From Nostoc sp. HK-01 (GTDB lineage Bacteria; Cyanobacteriota; Cyanobacteriia; Cyanobacteriales; Nostocaceae): a stretch of DNA of 64,000 nt. The DNA lies in NCBI GenBank assembly GCA_003990705.1, contig AP018318.1, positions 1,240,001 through 1,304,000 on the forward strand. The letters run 5' to 3'. A model generated the notes under the pieces. That model searched no databases. It had not been told where the DNA came from and was given only the letters and a program-made list of their open reading frames with translations. The first letter of the stretch is position 1. Each line of letters starts with the position of its first letter. Below, piece by piece: positions 18,401-26,690 of this stretch. The position numbers and the translations under genes were made by a program.

Positions 18401-19454
18401 TGATGACAACGCTGATATGCGCGATTACCTCACAAGGATATTAAGCAAATATGTTGAGGTGGAAGCGGTGGCTGATGGGGTGGCTGCACTAGCGGCGGTG
18501 AATAAGCGAGTGCCGGATCTGGTTCTTTCTGATGTGATGATGCCAGAATTAGACGGCTTCGGGTTATTGAAAGCATTGCGGGCTAATGCGCGAACAAAAG
18601 AAATACCCGTAATTCTACTTTCTGCCCGTGCTGGCGAAGAATCTATAGTTGAAGGACTCCTGGCTGGGGCTGACGATTACCTAATTAAACCCTTTTCTGC
18701 CAATGAACTTGTGACTCGTGTCAATGCTTATTTGCAAATGGCAAATAGGCGATCGCAAGCACTCCACCAAGAAAGAACAATTAACCGCCGCAAAGATGAA
18801 GTACTATCAACAGTTTCTCACGAACTGAATACCCCCTTAGTTGCTATCCTTGGTTGGACGCGATTACTGCAAAGCAACCCGCCCAACCCAGCTATGCTTG
18901 CCAAAGCTTTAGAGACAATTGAGCGCAATGCCACTTTGCAAGCGAAACTCGTTGAAGATTTACTCGACATCTCGCGCATCACAGTGGGGAAAATCCACCT
19001 CAATTTAGAGCCAGTCCAACTACAAGGAATCATTGACAATGCGATCGCTTCATTACGGCAAGCGTTAGAAACCAAAGAAATTCGCTGGGAATGTACACTT
19101 GAGCGTTTACCAGTGACAGTCTCTGGCGACCCACAGCGTTTACAACAAGTTATCTTAAATTTACTGAGCAATGCTGTCAAATTTACTCCCAATGGTGGCA
19201 GGATTGAACTTTCTCTAGCAAGGGATGAAAACTTTGCCCAGCTTAGAATCAGTGACACTGGCTGCGGTATAGATGCGGAGTTTATTCCATACATTTTTGA
19301 CACATTTCGTCAAGCCACCAGCACAAAAAAAGGACTAGGATTAGGACTAGCGATCGCTCGTAGCTTTGTCGAACTCCACGGTGGTACAATTGCGGCTCAC
19401 AGCCTTGGTATTGGGCAGGGTACGACTTTTATTGTGAAGTTACCGTTGATATAG
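15432..19454 (+). CDS. Hybrid sensor histidine kinase: GAF-PAS-PAS-PAS-HisKA-HATPase-REC-HisKA-HATPase
   Basis: About 1340 aa from the ATG at 15432; a GTG at 15387 is in frame but lies inside the upstream kinase relic, so the ATG is preferred. Order: GAF ~35-190, PAS ~215-330, PAS ~335-455, PAS ~460-580, HisKA with H615 in SNVSHEFRTPL, HATPase ending in GSCFTVTIPL, a repeat linker at ~890-973, receiver with D1034 in VLSDVMMPELDG, second HisKA with H1130 in STVSHELNTPL, second HATPase ending TFIVKLPL. No membrane segment, so a cytoplasmic sensor. Two complete transmitter modules flanking one receiver is unusual. Its signal and target are unknown; a CheB-like gene converges on its end. Confidence 0.92.
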   Translation: MPGQEPQKFTLKDVLITEELFKRAPRNPDWPSLNKAVESVARQMAANSPTLLQSIVDMALDLCSAGSAGINLLETTANGEEVFHTHLLAGALAQYENGTTKRSLSFCGVCVDCGSPQLLSHPERYVTSLQAGNTPIVEALVLPLIADNHTIGTIWVMSHDISRHFDSQDVRVMTLLADFTTAALLKERQTQELQAANAAKTAQIVECKLTEESLRALISNLPGGAVFVVDQNLRYLVAEGEALAIAGFQREDFVGRTIFEVLPSELATYYEPRYRQALAGEGFEHEHNAHDRSYISRLTPLRAENGEIYAVLAISYDITERKRAEVALRESEARFRAFVTASSNMVYRMSADWHQMRNLEGKKILVNTETPSQNWIETYIPLAEQSRVWAAIEAAIQRKSKFELEHQVIQQDGTIGWVFSRAIPMLDDRGDIIEWFGAGSDITARKQTEAALRESEAKYRSLFESINDAFALLKVLYDDDNQPIDCRFLEVSPSFEIQTGLPQAQGKTLRELIPSVESGWFEYYHQALVTNALVHFEMYQSYLNIWFEVDVLPYGNPQDRQVVIVFQNINDRKQAEAERLQLIQEQSAREQERQRAESLAELDRTKTTFFSNVSHEFRTPLTLILAPVQDALSDWVNPLPEVQRARLKLVHRNTLRLLKLVNTLLDFSRIEAGRMEAVYEPTELAMYTTELASVFRSAIEQAGLRLVVDCPPLAESVYVDRQMWEKIVLNLLSNAFKFTFEGEIAVRLHLADDHHVTLQVQDTGVGIEPEQLPYIMKRFYQVCAAKARTHEGSGIGLALVHELIKLHGGTLDVTSTPEVGSCFTVTIPLGTAHLPNVSVAGGDRIQATRTLASTALGAIQEAERWIPKESVGRREAGKIGKTDSKTNLGNSETNLGNSETNLRNSEINLENSETNLENSEINLRNSETNLGNSETNLRNSEINLENSETNLENSEINLRNSEINLGNSEINLGNSETKTSLPFLSRVLIVDDNADMRDYLTRILSKYVEVEAVADGVAALAAVNKRVPDLVLSDVMMPELDGFGLLKALRANARTKEIPVILLSARAGEESIVEGLLAGADDYLIKPFSANELVTRVNAYLQMANRRSQALHQERTINRRKDEVLSTVSHELNTPLVAILGWTRLLQSNPPNPAMLAKALETIERNATLQAKLVEDLLDISRITVGKIHLNLEPVQLQGIIDNAIASLRQALETKEIRWECTLERLPVTVSGDPQRLQQVILNLLSNAVKFTPNGGRIELSLARDENFAQLRISDTGCGIDAEFIPYIFDTFRQATSTKKGLGLGLAIARSFVELHGGTIAAHSLGIGQGTTFIVKLPLI
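18078..18371 (+). repeat. Nested 21-bp tandem repeat inside the hybrid kinase
   Basis: Twelve full 21-bp units (18099-18350) encode NSE(T/I)NL(G/R/E), with a degenerate unit at each end. Units 2-6 and 7-11 are the same 105-bp block twice, so the array grew by duplicating a five-unit block. It lies in the linker between the first HATPase and the receiver, and its number stays in frame whatever the copy count. Confidence 0.93.
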
Positions 19455-19465
19455 CCAGTCCCTAA

Positions 19466-19494
19466 ATCCCCGACTTCTTGAAGAAGTCGGGGAT
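19466..19494. terminator. Hairpin between convergent kinase and CheB genes
   Basis: ATCCCCGACTTCT and AGAAGTCGGGGAT pair around a 3-nt loop, between the two gene ends. Same family as the hairpin at 2764-2794. Likely bidirectional terminator or dispersed repeat. Confidence 0.55.
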
Positions 19495-19507
19495 CTGAAA
19501 TACCATA

Positions 19508-20626
19508 TCAAACATTTTGAGTTTGAAATATTTCGATCAGATTGCCAGTATGACGAGCGTGCATATCAAGGAGCTTCATCTCCCACGGCAAAAATCGGCG
19601 AGGTTGACGAAAATAAGTAGACAAAACACCAAGCAAATCGCCACTATTACTAGTTAGTGGAGTAGATTGGACAGCACGATATCCCATAGCCTTGGCGATC
19701 GCGCGGTGAGAACTGAACATAGGATGGATATCGATATCTTCAACAATTATCGACTCTCCGGCACGCACAGCACTCATACAGGGTGAATTATCACTAATAT
19801 TAACTGTTCTCAACTCAGAAAATGAGCTTGCTGCAAAGCCGCGTTGAACTGCTAGTTCAAGTGTGCATGATTGTTGCTTGAACAGATGAATTTGTCCCAT
19901 ATCGGTGCGATACATCGCTATTGCTCTATCAAGTAGACTGGACAACGCATCTTTGAGCATGGGTGATATTGGCGGCTTTGTGCCTAATGGTAAGGTATAA
20001 TTGCTCAGTATTTGGGATAAAGAACAGCCCTCACATACCAAACGCACCAATAAAGGGGCGATTTCTTCACAAGGTAAAACTCGGTCTACGCAACTAGTGG
20101 CGATCGCCGCTTGAGGCATTCCATCAGCGACACAACTGGCTTGATCTTGAGCCAGAACAATACCACCCATATTAGATACTTCCTGCACTCCATCTGCACC
20201 ACCTTTGCCTGTGCCAGTCAGCACAACTACTACGGCACGTTCTGCATAACTTTTAGCTACCGACTCAAAAAAATTATTTACACCGTGATGCCAACCATGT
20301 TTGCTTGCTTGCTGTGCCAGAGTGATTGTACCGTTGGCATGAACGACAAAGTAATGTCTCGGTGGACAAACATAAACCACACCTGCCGTTAGTTGTTCTC
20401 CACCATAGGCCCAGCGTACCTTGAGATTGGTTTGTAACTGTAATACTTGTGCTAAAACGTTACTATCAAAGGGATTCAAATGCTGTAGGCACAAAATAGG
20501 AACTGGAAAGTTGCTAGGCAACCCTGAAAGAACCTTGCGAATTGCGATCACTCCTCCAGCAGAAGCCGCGATCGCCACAATCCCAATGTTTGATTTCCTA
20601 TGGTGTTGGTCGCTAGACATCTTCAA
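19508..20626 (-). CDS. CheB-type methylesterase domain fused to GAF domain
   Basis: 372 aa. Residues ~14-190 are a CheB catalytic domain without a receiver: S22 in IAASAGGV and H49 in CLQHLNPF are in the positions of the catalytic Ser and His. The usual Asp of LTGMGxDG is replaced: here LTGTGKGGADG has Gly at residue 142, with an Asp three positions later. Residues ~205-368 are a GAF domain (VQRGFAASSF, SIIVEDIDIHPMF, QSTPLTSNSGDLLGVLST). CheB-like proteins outside chemotaxis are common next to multi-PAS kinases in cyanobacteria. Possibly a non-catalytic or altered enzyme. Confidence 0.85.
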   Translation of the reverse strand: MKMSSDQHHRKSNIGIVAIAASAGGVIAIRKVLSGLPSNFPVPILCLQHLNPFDSNVLAQVLQLQTNLKVRWAYGGEQLTAGVVYVCPPRHYFVVHANGTITLAQQASKHGWHHGVNNFFESVAKSYAERAVVVVLTGTGKGGADGVQEVSNMGGIVLAQDQASCVADGMPQAAIATSCVDRVLPCEEIAPLLVRLVCEGCSLSQILSNYTLPLGTKPPISPMLKDALSSLLDRAIAMYRTDMGQIHLFKQQSCTLELAVQRGFAASSFSELRTVNISDNSPCMSAVRAGESIIVEDIDIHPMFSSHRAIAKAMGYRAVQSTPLTSNSGDLLGVLSTYFRQPRRFLPWEMKLLDMHARHTGNLIEIFQTQNV

Positions 20627-20669
20627 ATACGATGTAATAATTATTAATTAAGTAAAAACTGGATAAAAA

Positions 20670-20963
20670 TTAAATTTCCTTCTCCTGTGCGTTTGTAGAT
20701 AAGTTTAATAAGCTTTGAGCTTGAGCTTTGACTTGCTGCATTTTTTCTTTAGCAAGATTTGCTTCGTCCCTAGCAAGTCTTGCTCTCTCTTTTGCCTGTT
20801 GGGTTATTTTAGTAATTTGTTTTGCTTCCTTTAAAGCCTGTATAGCTTCTTTTCGATCTAAATCAACTTCACAGGCAAGCTGTTGAATTTTATGTGTTAA
20901 CTCCTGTAGAGACATTTTTACCTGTTTTTGGCTCTCCAAATATTTAATAGTTGTATCTAACAT
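20670..20963 (-). CDS. Coiled-coil hypothetical protein
   Basis: About 97 aa from the ATG at 20961-20963 (MLDTTIKYLESQ); ATG at 20915 (MSLQELTHK), preceded by AGG, is an alternative. A continuous charged helix rich in Lys, Glu, Ala and Gln (about residues 15-85) predicts a coiled coil. No known domain recognised. The longer reading to 21059 is not supported. Its upstream region abuts the left end of the IS630 element, so its promoter may have been displaced. Confidence 0.5.
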   Translation of the reverse strand: MLDTTIKYLESQKQVKMSLQELTHKIQQLACEVDLDRKEAIQALKEAKQITKITQQAKERARLARDEANLAKEKMQQVKAQAQSLLNLSTNAQEKEI

Positions 20964-21181
20964 TAAAAAAGTAAAATCATTTAAATAAAAAGGAATTAAA
21001 AGAACGTACCCATGCTCCGCAAAGCTTGGCGTAGAGTGTTGGGCTTGCTCCCCCTGCATTCTACCCCCTTCCCTTCTACCTCTTCGGTGAAGGATATGTT
21101 CTGATCATACCAAGTTGCAGTCAGATGTAGTAGTCTAAAAAAAGAGATGACGAGAACAAAGGCAGAGTCTGACGGGTGCAT

Positions 21182-21682
21182 ATGGCTCAAGTAACGCAAG
21201 CAGTACCCCATCTAGATTTAGAGACGGTAAAACAAAGAGTAAAGTTGGCGCAATCGCATTGGGAAAGGCAAAAATGGCTAGTGATATACAATGCGAGCGC
21301 AGATCCAAGAACAGCAGCCGAGATAGCTGTACACGTAGGGGTATCAAAAGGGTTTGTCAGAAAAGTAATTCAACAATACAACCGCAAGGGAGAAGCTGGA
21401 TTATCAGCGTCAGGGAAAGGCGGTAGACATAATTGCTATCTAAGCTGGGAGCAAGAAAAAGAACTGATAGATTCTTTTAAAGAAAAGGCACGCAGTGGTC
21501 AAGTGGCAACAGCAATGCAAATAAAACTTGCGTATGAAAAGAAATGTGGTTTTACTGTGCATAAAACTACAATTTATCGCCTATTAGAACGGCATCAGTG
21601 GCGCAAAATTATCCCAAGACCAACTCATCCCAAAAAAGACCCAAATTCTGTTGATGAATTTAAAAAAACTTTCCTCAACTAG
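21182..21682 (+). CDS. IS630 transposase, N-terminal frame (HTH)
   Basis: Encodes the DNA-binding half: helix-turn-helix region TAAEIAVHVGVSKGFVRKVI and the linker SASGKGGRHNCYLS, plus a second HTH-like part (FTVHKTTIYRLLERHQWRK). Start taken at ATG 21182; GTG 21176 is also in frame. The frame stops at 21682, just after a run of seven A (21662-21668) from which the catalytic frame can be reached by a -1 shift. Confidence 0.85.
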   Translation: MAQVTQAVPHLDLETVKQRVKLAQSHWERQKWLVIYNASADPRTAAEIAVHVGVSKGFVRKVIQQYNRKGEAGLSASGKGGRHNCYLSWEQEKELIDSFKEKARSGQVATAMQIKLAYEKKCGFTVHKTTIYRLLERHQWRKIIPRPTHPKKDPNSVDEFKKTFLN

Positions 21683-22254
21683 TAGAAAAAATTAATCAAA
21701 CAAGAGACCCATCTGATACTAGACCTGTAGTATTAATGGCAGGAGATGAAGGCAGGTTTGGTCGGATTGGAGAAGTTAGGGCTTGTTGGTGTCCCCAAGG
21801 TATACGCCCAACTGTGCCAAAACAACAAGTCAGGCAGTATATTTATGCTTACGCCGCAGTTGCACCCGAATTAGGCAAAATGACTTGCTTAACTTTGCCT
21901 TATGCTAATACTAAAATGATGAATTTATTTTTATCACAAATTTCCCAAGAATTTGCTGATTATTTTGTAATTTTACAGTTAGATAAAGCATCTTGGCATC
22001 GTTCTAATGCTTTAAATGTTCCTGAAAATATTCGTTTAATTTTTCAACCTGCTCATAGCCCAGAATTAATGCCGGTTGAACACATCTGGGAAGACATTCG
22101 AGAAAAACACTTTTATAATCAAGTCTTTCCTACTTTAGACCACGTTGAGGACGTACTATGCCAGGGTTTAATCGACCTTTGTTCTGATAGCGATCGCCTG
22201 CGTTCTTTAACTTTTTTTCCTCATCTCAGAATACTACCTCTGAACGCAACTTAG
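21664..22254 (+). CDS. IS630 transposase, catalytic frame (DDE)
   Basis: Open from 21664 and reached by -1 slippage at the A7 run; an ATG at 21736 could also start it. Catalytic acids: D in LMAGDEGRFGRIG, D in FVILQLDKASWHRS and E in SPELMPVEHIWEDIREK. The stop codon lies inside the right terminal inverted repeat. With the upstream frame it makes a full-length transposase of about 355 residues, so the element could be active. Confidence 0.85.
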   Translation, partial: KNFPQLVEKINQTRDPSDTRPVVLMAGDEGRFGRIGEVRACWCPQGIRPTVPKQQVRQYIYAYAAVAPELGKMTCLTLPYANTKMMNLFLSQISQEFADYFVILQLDKASWHRSNALNVPENIRLIFQPAHSPELMPVEHIWEDIREKHFYNQVFPTLDHVEDVLCQGLIDLCSDSDRLRSLTFFPHLRILPLNAT

Positions 22255-22389
22255 TATCAGAATTCAGAATAATTCGTCTATCGATCTGTTTGTGTTAAGT
22301 TTATTTTGCCAGTTGTCAACCTTCTATGTGAGATTTAATGCGAACACAAGGATTAATATAAAGTATGAAATAGAAAACAGAAGATAAAG

Positions 22390-23415
22390 CTAAATTCGAT
22401 TTGCCAAATGTGCCACCATTGCGATTAACTCTGTTGGCGGTGCTAGTTTATGTAAATGTGATTGAAAGCCAGCTTCGATTACTTTTGCTTGGTCTTCTGC
22501 AAGATAAGCTGTTAAAGCAGCAATAGGAATTTGATATCCTTTTTCTGTTTCTAATGCTTTGAGTTTGCGAATTAAACTATAGCCATCTTCATCAGGCATT
22601 CTGAGATCACTGATGATGACATCAGGACGCGATCGCTCTAATTCTTGCAAAGCTTCTGCCACGGTTGCAACGGTTGTCACTACAACCCCATGTTGTATAA
22701 GCATTGCTGTAATTAACTCGCGGCTATCGGCTTCATCATCAATGAACAGTACGCGTAAACCATCCAGCCTATTTTGTCTTTCTATAGTTGTACTCAAGCT
22801 AGACATTTGCCCAGTCTGGGCTAATTGTTTGTACTTGGTAATATCATACAGGCATATCTGTAACGCACCTAAAGCCCCCGAAGTTTCTCTCCCAGCTTTC
22901 ACTAAGAGTATTGCATTAAACGCTTGGCGATCGCGCGGACAAATGGAAACTTCAAATTCTTGCACAGACTTTTCATTCAAAGACTGCTTCAGTTTGCTGA
23001 CAAATAATTGATGCTCTTTTTGAGCTACAAAATTGATTAATGATTTACCAATCAGCAAACTAGGAAATACATTTAACAAGGCAGCAGCAGTATAATTTAT
23101 TTCTAAAATAATTCCTTCGGCACTTGTTACCAAAGAAGCATTAGGCGCTAATTTGAACAAATCATGATAAACCTGACATTCTGATATTAAAGTTTCATTT
23201 TGCTGTAGTAATTCTTGTTCTACAGTTTTGATTAATTCTAAATTAGTCTGAATTTCGGCTTTAAGAAATTCCAGATTTTGTATATAAGTGTTGAGAGTTT
23301 TTAAGGCGGAGATAGCCTGTTGCTGTTGTATAGGCGACTGGGTTATATATTGTTCCAGTGCCTCTATTTGCTGTTGAATTCTTTCAAAGAAATAGCTTAA
23401 CTCTTCTTGTCTCAC
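22390..23415 (-). CDS. PAS domain plus receiver domain protein
   Basis: 341 aa. Residues 1-80 are a Gln-rich coiled coil, ~84-195 a PAS domain (FKLAPNASLVTSAEG...LEINYTAAALL), ~220-340 a receiver with acidic pair IDDEADS and phospho-acceptor D270 in VIISDLRMPDEDG, followed by AALTAY and a Lys in HLHKLAPP. There is no kinase or output domain, so it may act as a phosphate sink or adaptor for a nearby kinase. Single gene, 136 nt beyond the IS630 right end. Confidence 0.87.
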   Translation of the reverse strand: MRQEELSYFFERIQQQIEALEQYITQSPIQQQQAISALKTLNTYIQNLEFLKAEIQTNLELIKTVEQELLQQNETLISECQVYHDLFKLAPNASLVTSAEGIILEINYTAAALLNVFPSLLIGKSLINFVAQKEHQLFVSKLKQSLNEKSVQEFEVSICPRDRQAFNAILLVKAGRETSGALGALQICLYDITKYKQLAQTGQMSSLSTTIERQNRLDGLRVLFIDDEADSRELITAMLIQHGVVVTTVATVAEALQELERSRPDVIISDLRMPDEDGYSLIRKLKALETEKGYQIPIAALTAYLAEDQAKVIEAGFQSHLHKLAPPTELIAMVAHLANRI

Positions 23416-23725
23416 AACTATTTTACCTTTTCTGTTACAGGTATATTACTTAACTCAATACTTTTGCTAATTTAAGGGTATGAAGAGAGCAAGCTGATGT
23501 ATTAGAGACGACATTTAATTAGTTACTGTACAATTCTAAAACCTTGTTTATATTTAGAGGAATAACGAACCACAGAGGTTTCAGAGAAATAAAAGTTTAA
23601 CAGATTTAATGAAAAGCAGGGAAGAGCGATCGCAATTCTGACTCACGCGAGACGCATATATTTTGTTCTAGTCACTGTAATCTAAGTACTATATATCAAT
23701 AATCGAGAAAAATGGGAATCTTGCT
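23416..23725. other. 310-nt divergent intergenic region
   Basis: Between the PAS-REC gene (minus) and the TPR gene (plus). No hairpin, repeat or clear promoter box identified. Confidence 0.4.
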
Positions 23726-25351
23726 ATGAGGTACTTATTTATAGTTTGGGTACTCATACTAACTTTCATCTTTTCCAGTGAGGTACTTGCTGAAGCAAAA
23801 CCCTCATATAACCTAATTCCTGGCTTGGGGACTTATCATCATCCAGTTTCAACCCAAAATCTTGAAGCACAAAAGTTTTTTGACCAGGGATTAAATTTAG
23901 TTTACGGCTTTAATCATGATGAAGCGGTGCTTTCTTTTCAACACGCGGCGGAACTTGACCCAAAAATGGCGATGGCTTACTGGGGTATTGCTTTGGCTTT
24001 AGGGCCGAATATCAACGCCATTATCACTACGGAAAAGGAACAAACTGCATATCACGCAATACAACAAGCTTTGACACTGGCAGAAAAAGCGCCAGTTCTA
24101 GAACAAGATTATATTGCGGCTTTAGCAAAGCGTTATGCTGCCAATCCTGATGCAGATTTGCCGCAATTACAAGTGAACTATGCCCAAGCGATGGCAAACC
24201 TCACCCAAAAATATCCTGATGATTTGGATGCAGCCACACTGTTTGCAGAAAGTTTGATGGATTTGCATCCGTGGCAACTTTGGACACATGATGGTCAACC
24301 GCAAGCAGATACAAAAGAAATTGTCGCGGTTTTAGAATCGGTCTTGCAACAAAATCCCAATCATCCGGGGGCAAATCATTACTATATTCATGCGGTGGAA
24401 GCTTCACTACATCCAGAACTTGCCCTCGCCAGTGCGAAACGGTTGGAACATCTTGTTCCCGCCGCTGGACATTTGGTACACATGCCTAGCCATATTTATT
24501 TTCGTGTGGGAGATTATCAAGGGGCAATGCGATCAAATGCACAAGCGATCGCCGAAGATACTGCCTATATCAGTAAAAATAAAATTCAGGGATTTTATGC
24601 CCAAATGTACTTTAGCCACAATGTACATTTTCTCATGGTGGCTAGTAGTATGGCGGGTAGATATCAAGATGCACTCCAAGCTGCTGATACGTTAATTGCC
24701 CACGCCAATTCTCTCGGTTCTCATATACCTATGGTCGAGGGATTTTTGGGCAGTAAAATGCTGATACAAGCCAGGTTTAATGATTGGGAGGCAATTTTAC
24801 ACACTCCACCACCAGAGGCGACTTTACCAACAACCACAGCACTTTGGCATTTTACCCAAGGTTTAGCCCATACAGCTACAGGCAATCTGCAAAGTGCGGC
24901 TGATGAAAGCAGCGCCTTACAAGTTGCAATCCAAAAACTTCCGCCTGGGGTGACTATTGGGTTTACTCCGGCTAATCGTATTCTTTATATCGCGCAAAAA
25001 GTTCTGGAAGGCAAAATTGCCAAAGCTAACCATAACTACGACTCGGCAATTAGATACTTAGAACAAGCAGTAGTAGGGGAAGATGCCCTTGATTATGTAG
25101 AACCCCCAGATTGGTATTTTCCCACCAGAGAAACATTAGGGGGTGTGCTGTTAGCCAAGGGTGATTATGCTACAGCCGAAAAAGTGTTTCGTGCTGATTT
25201 AGAAAAGTATCCCCATAATGGAAGGTCTTTATTTGGTTTGCAAGCAAGTTTACAAGCCCAAGGTAAAGATGATGCAGCCAAATTGACGCAGACTGAATTT
25301 ATCACCGCATGGCAAAACACAGACACGCAGTTAAAAATAGAAAATTTGTAA
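23726..25351 (+). CDS. Exported TPR-repeat protein
   Basis: 541 aa. A Sec signal peptide is visible (hydrophobic ~4-20, then VLAEA). TPR-like helix pairs recur through the mature protein: FDQGLNLVYGFNHDEAVLSF, AMAYWGIALALGPN, LVHMPSHIYFRVGDYQGA, and ETLGGVLLAKGDYATAEKVF near the C-terminus. HNPNHPGANHYYIHAVEAS-type His-rich segments occur in the middle. Similar proteins are annotated only as TPR proteins in many bacteria. Periplasmic location is inferred; partner unknown. ATG at 23726 leads directly into the signal peptide. Confidence 0.85.
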   Translation: MRYLFIVWVLILTFIFSSEVLAEAKPSYNLIPGLGTYHHPVSTQNLEAQKFFDQGLNLVYGFNHDEAVLSFQHAAELDPKMAMAYWGIALALGPNINAIITTEKEQTAYHAIQQALTLAEKAPVLEQDYIAALAKRYAANPDADLPQLQVNYAQAMANLTQKYPDDLDAATLFAESLMDLHPWQLWTHDGQPQADTKEIVAVLESVLQQNPNHPGANHYYIHAVEASLHPELALASAKRLEHLVPAAGHLVHMPSHIYFRVGDYQGAMRSNAQAIAEDTAYISKNKIQGFYAQMYFSHNVHFLMVASSMAGRYQDALQAADTLIAHANSLGSHIPMVEGFLGSKMLIQARFNDWEAILHTPPPEATLPTTTALWHFTQGLAHTATGNLQSAADESSALQVAIQKLPPGVTIGFTPANRILYIAQKVLEGKIAKANHNYDSAIRYLEQAVVGEDALDYVEPPDWYFPTRETLGGVLLAKGDYATAEKVFRADLEKYPHNGRSLFGLQASLQAQGKDDAAKLTQTEFITAWQNTDTQLKIENL

Positions 25352-25357
25352 AAAAGA

Positions 25358-25379
25358 AGTGGGTGCGATCGCACCCACT
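25358..25379. terminator. Perfect palindrome between convergent genes
   Basis: AGTGGGTGCGATCGCACCCACT, only two bases over a 20-bp core, is an 11-bp palindrome centred on a HIP1 site, with A-rich sequence on the left and T-poor on the right. Fits a terminator for the TPR gene or the ftsW gene, or both. Confidence 0.55.
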
Positions 25380-25417
25380 CTAAGATATTCAATAAATAAT
25401 GATGGCGAATCTTGACA

Positions 25418-25452
25418 AGAACCTGTCACCTATCACCTATCACCTATCACCT
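25418..25452. repeat. STRR of CCTATCA heptamers
   Basis: Four tandem CACCTAT-type units directly downstream of the ftsW stop. Confidence 0.7.
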
Positions 25453-26628
25453 TTTATATAACTTTCGCCGCGACGGAGTTCTGCGTAAAGGTACAACTTC
25501 AGCTTCGTTACTTTCTCTGGCTACTCGAATCAACAATGCAGCAGCAACTAAACTGGCAATCATGGAATTACCACCGTAACTAAACATTGGTAAAGGTAAG
25601 CCTGTAGTTGGCAAAGCGCCTGTCGCAACGGCGATATGTAATAAAGATTGTCCAATCATGACAATTGTGACACCGATCGCCACTAAGCGATTAGTGGGAT
25701 TTTTGGCTTTCATCGCCACAATTAATCCTAAAGTGGTAAACACCGCTAACATCAGCAGCAGTGCAATACCCCCCACAAAGCCAAACTCTTCCGCGAAGAC
25801 AGCAAAAATAAAGTCGGTATCTTGAATGGGTAAGAAAAATTGTTTTTGCTGCGAAAATCCATAGCCAGCGCCCCAAGTTTGACCAGAACCGACAGCTAGT
25901 AAACTTTGAACTAACTGATAGCCATCGCCTGTCGCATCTGCCCAGGGGTTGAGAAAAGACATTACCCGCTTGCGCTGATATTCTTTGATGCTAATACTGA
26001 GTACAGCTAATAATACTCCGCCTATTGCTGTTCCGCCCAGATATTTATAAGGTAGTCCAGCGGCTACGGCAATTAACCAAATTGTCATACCGCAAAGTGC
26101 CGTTGTACTCAGGTTAGGCTGGGCAAGAATTCCTAAGAGGACTAAACCAAAAATCCCTATCCAAGTCAAGCGCACTCGCCAAGGTAATTGTTCCCACTGT
26201 CCAAAGAGTCTGGCACTTTGCAACACTAAAAAGGGTTTAATTAATTCTGAAGGTTGAATGGGAATGGGGCCAATAGCTATCCAACGCGCTGCATCAAAAG
26301 CTTTTTTACCCAACCCAGGGACGAGGGTAACGAAAATTAACAGTAAAAACAGTCCTAAAAACCAATGGGATACCCGCAAAATGTTGCGTAACGGCAGATT
26401 CACAATAAAGTTGAAGGCTATTAGCGAAACTAACACCCAGATAATCTGACGTTTGAAGTAATATAATCCGTCACCATGCCGTGCGTCGGCAACTGGGTAA
26501 GATGCTGAATACAGGACAATTAACCCAAAAAATAACCAAATTAAGGTTAACCAGCGCAACAGTCGCGCCTCTACAGCCCAGCTAGTAACGGAATTATCAA
26601 AAATGGGAATCAGTCGAGTTAGATTCAC
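25447..26628 (-). CDS. ftsW: FtsW/RodA/SpoVE-family glycan polymerase
   Basis: SEDS-family peptidoglycan glycosyltransferase of 393 aa with about ten hydrophobic helices. Family motifs: AARWIAIGPIPIQPSELIKP (with the conserved RW and PSE), GDGYQLVQSLLAVGSGQTWG, DTDFIFAVFAEEFGFVGG, and PTTGLPLPMFSYGGNS. Acts in septal (FtsW) or side-wall (RodA) wall synthesis; the division role is the likelier by length and motif but not certain. The basic C-terminal tail (RRTPSRRKLYKR) is cytoplasmic. Next gene upstream on the same strand is a MurG-like glycosyltransferase. Confidence 0.9.
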   Translation of the reverse strand: MNLTRLIPIFDNSVTSWAVEARLLRWLTLIWLFFGLIVLYSASYPVADARHGDGLYYFKRQIIWVLVSLIAFNFIVNLPLRNILRVSHWFLGLFLLLIFVTLVPGLGKKAFDAARWIAIGPIPIQPSELIKPFLVLQSARLFGQWEQLPWRVRLTWIGIFGLVLLGILAQPNLSTTALCGMTIWLIAVAAGLPYKYLGGTAIGGVLLAVLSISIKEYQRKRVMSFLNPWADATGDGYQLVQSLLAVGSGQTWGAGYGFSQQKQFFLPIQDTDFIFAVFAEEFGFVGGIALLLMLAVFTTLGLIVAMKAKNPTNRLVAIGVTIVMIGQSLLHIAVATGALPTTGLPLPMFSYGGNSMIASLVAAALLIRVARESNEAEVVPLRRTPSRRKLYKR

Positions 26629-26639
26629 GATTTAGTACA

Positions 26640-26690
26640 GGTAAAACTTAAAAATTCAGGTATAAACTCATAACTTATAACTTATAACTC
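26640..26690. repeat. STRR of AACTTAT heptamers
   Basis: CATAACTTATAACTTATAAC region, three heptamer-type units just downstream of the MurG-like gene's stop. Confidence 0.55.

Larger units (their letters stand above)
21110..22254 (+). mobile_element. IS630-family insertion sequence
   Basis: About 1145 bp. The ends are inverted repeats: about 30 nt beginning ATACCAAGTTGC at 21107 and, on the other strand, ATACTAAGTTGC from 22257, differing at about five positions. TA dinucleotides at 21108-21109 and 22255-22256 fit the IS630/Tc1 TA target duplication. It encodes a transposase split over two frames. Flanks GATCA and TCAG belong to the host. Confidence 0.88.

Noticed and set aside
18008-18409. 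Minus-strand 133-codon frame of SEFPKLI heptads
   Set aside because: It is the reverse translation of the 21-bp repeat, whose unit length keeps all frames open. The plus strand codes for a proven domain protein.
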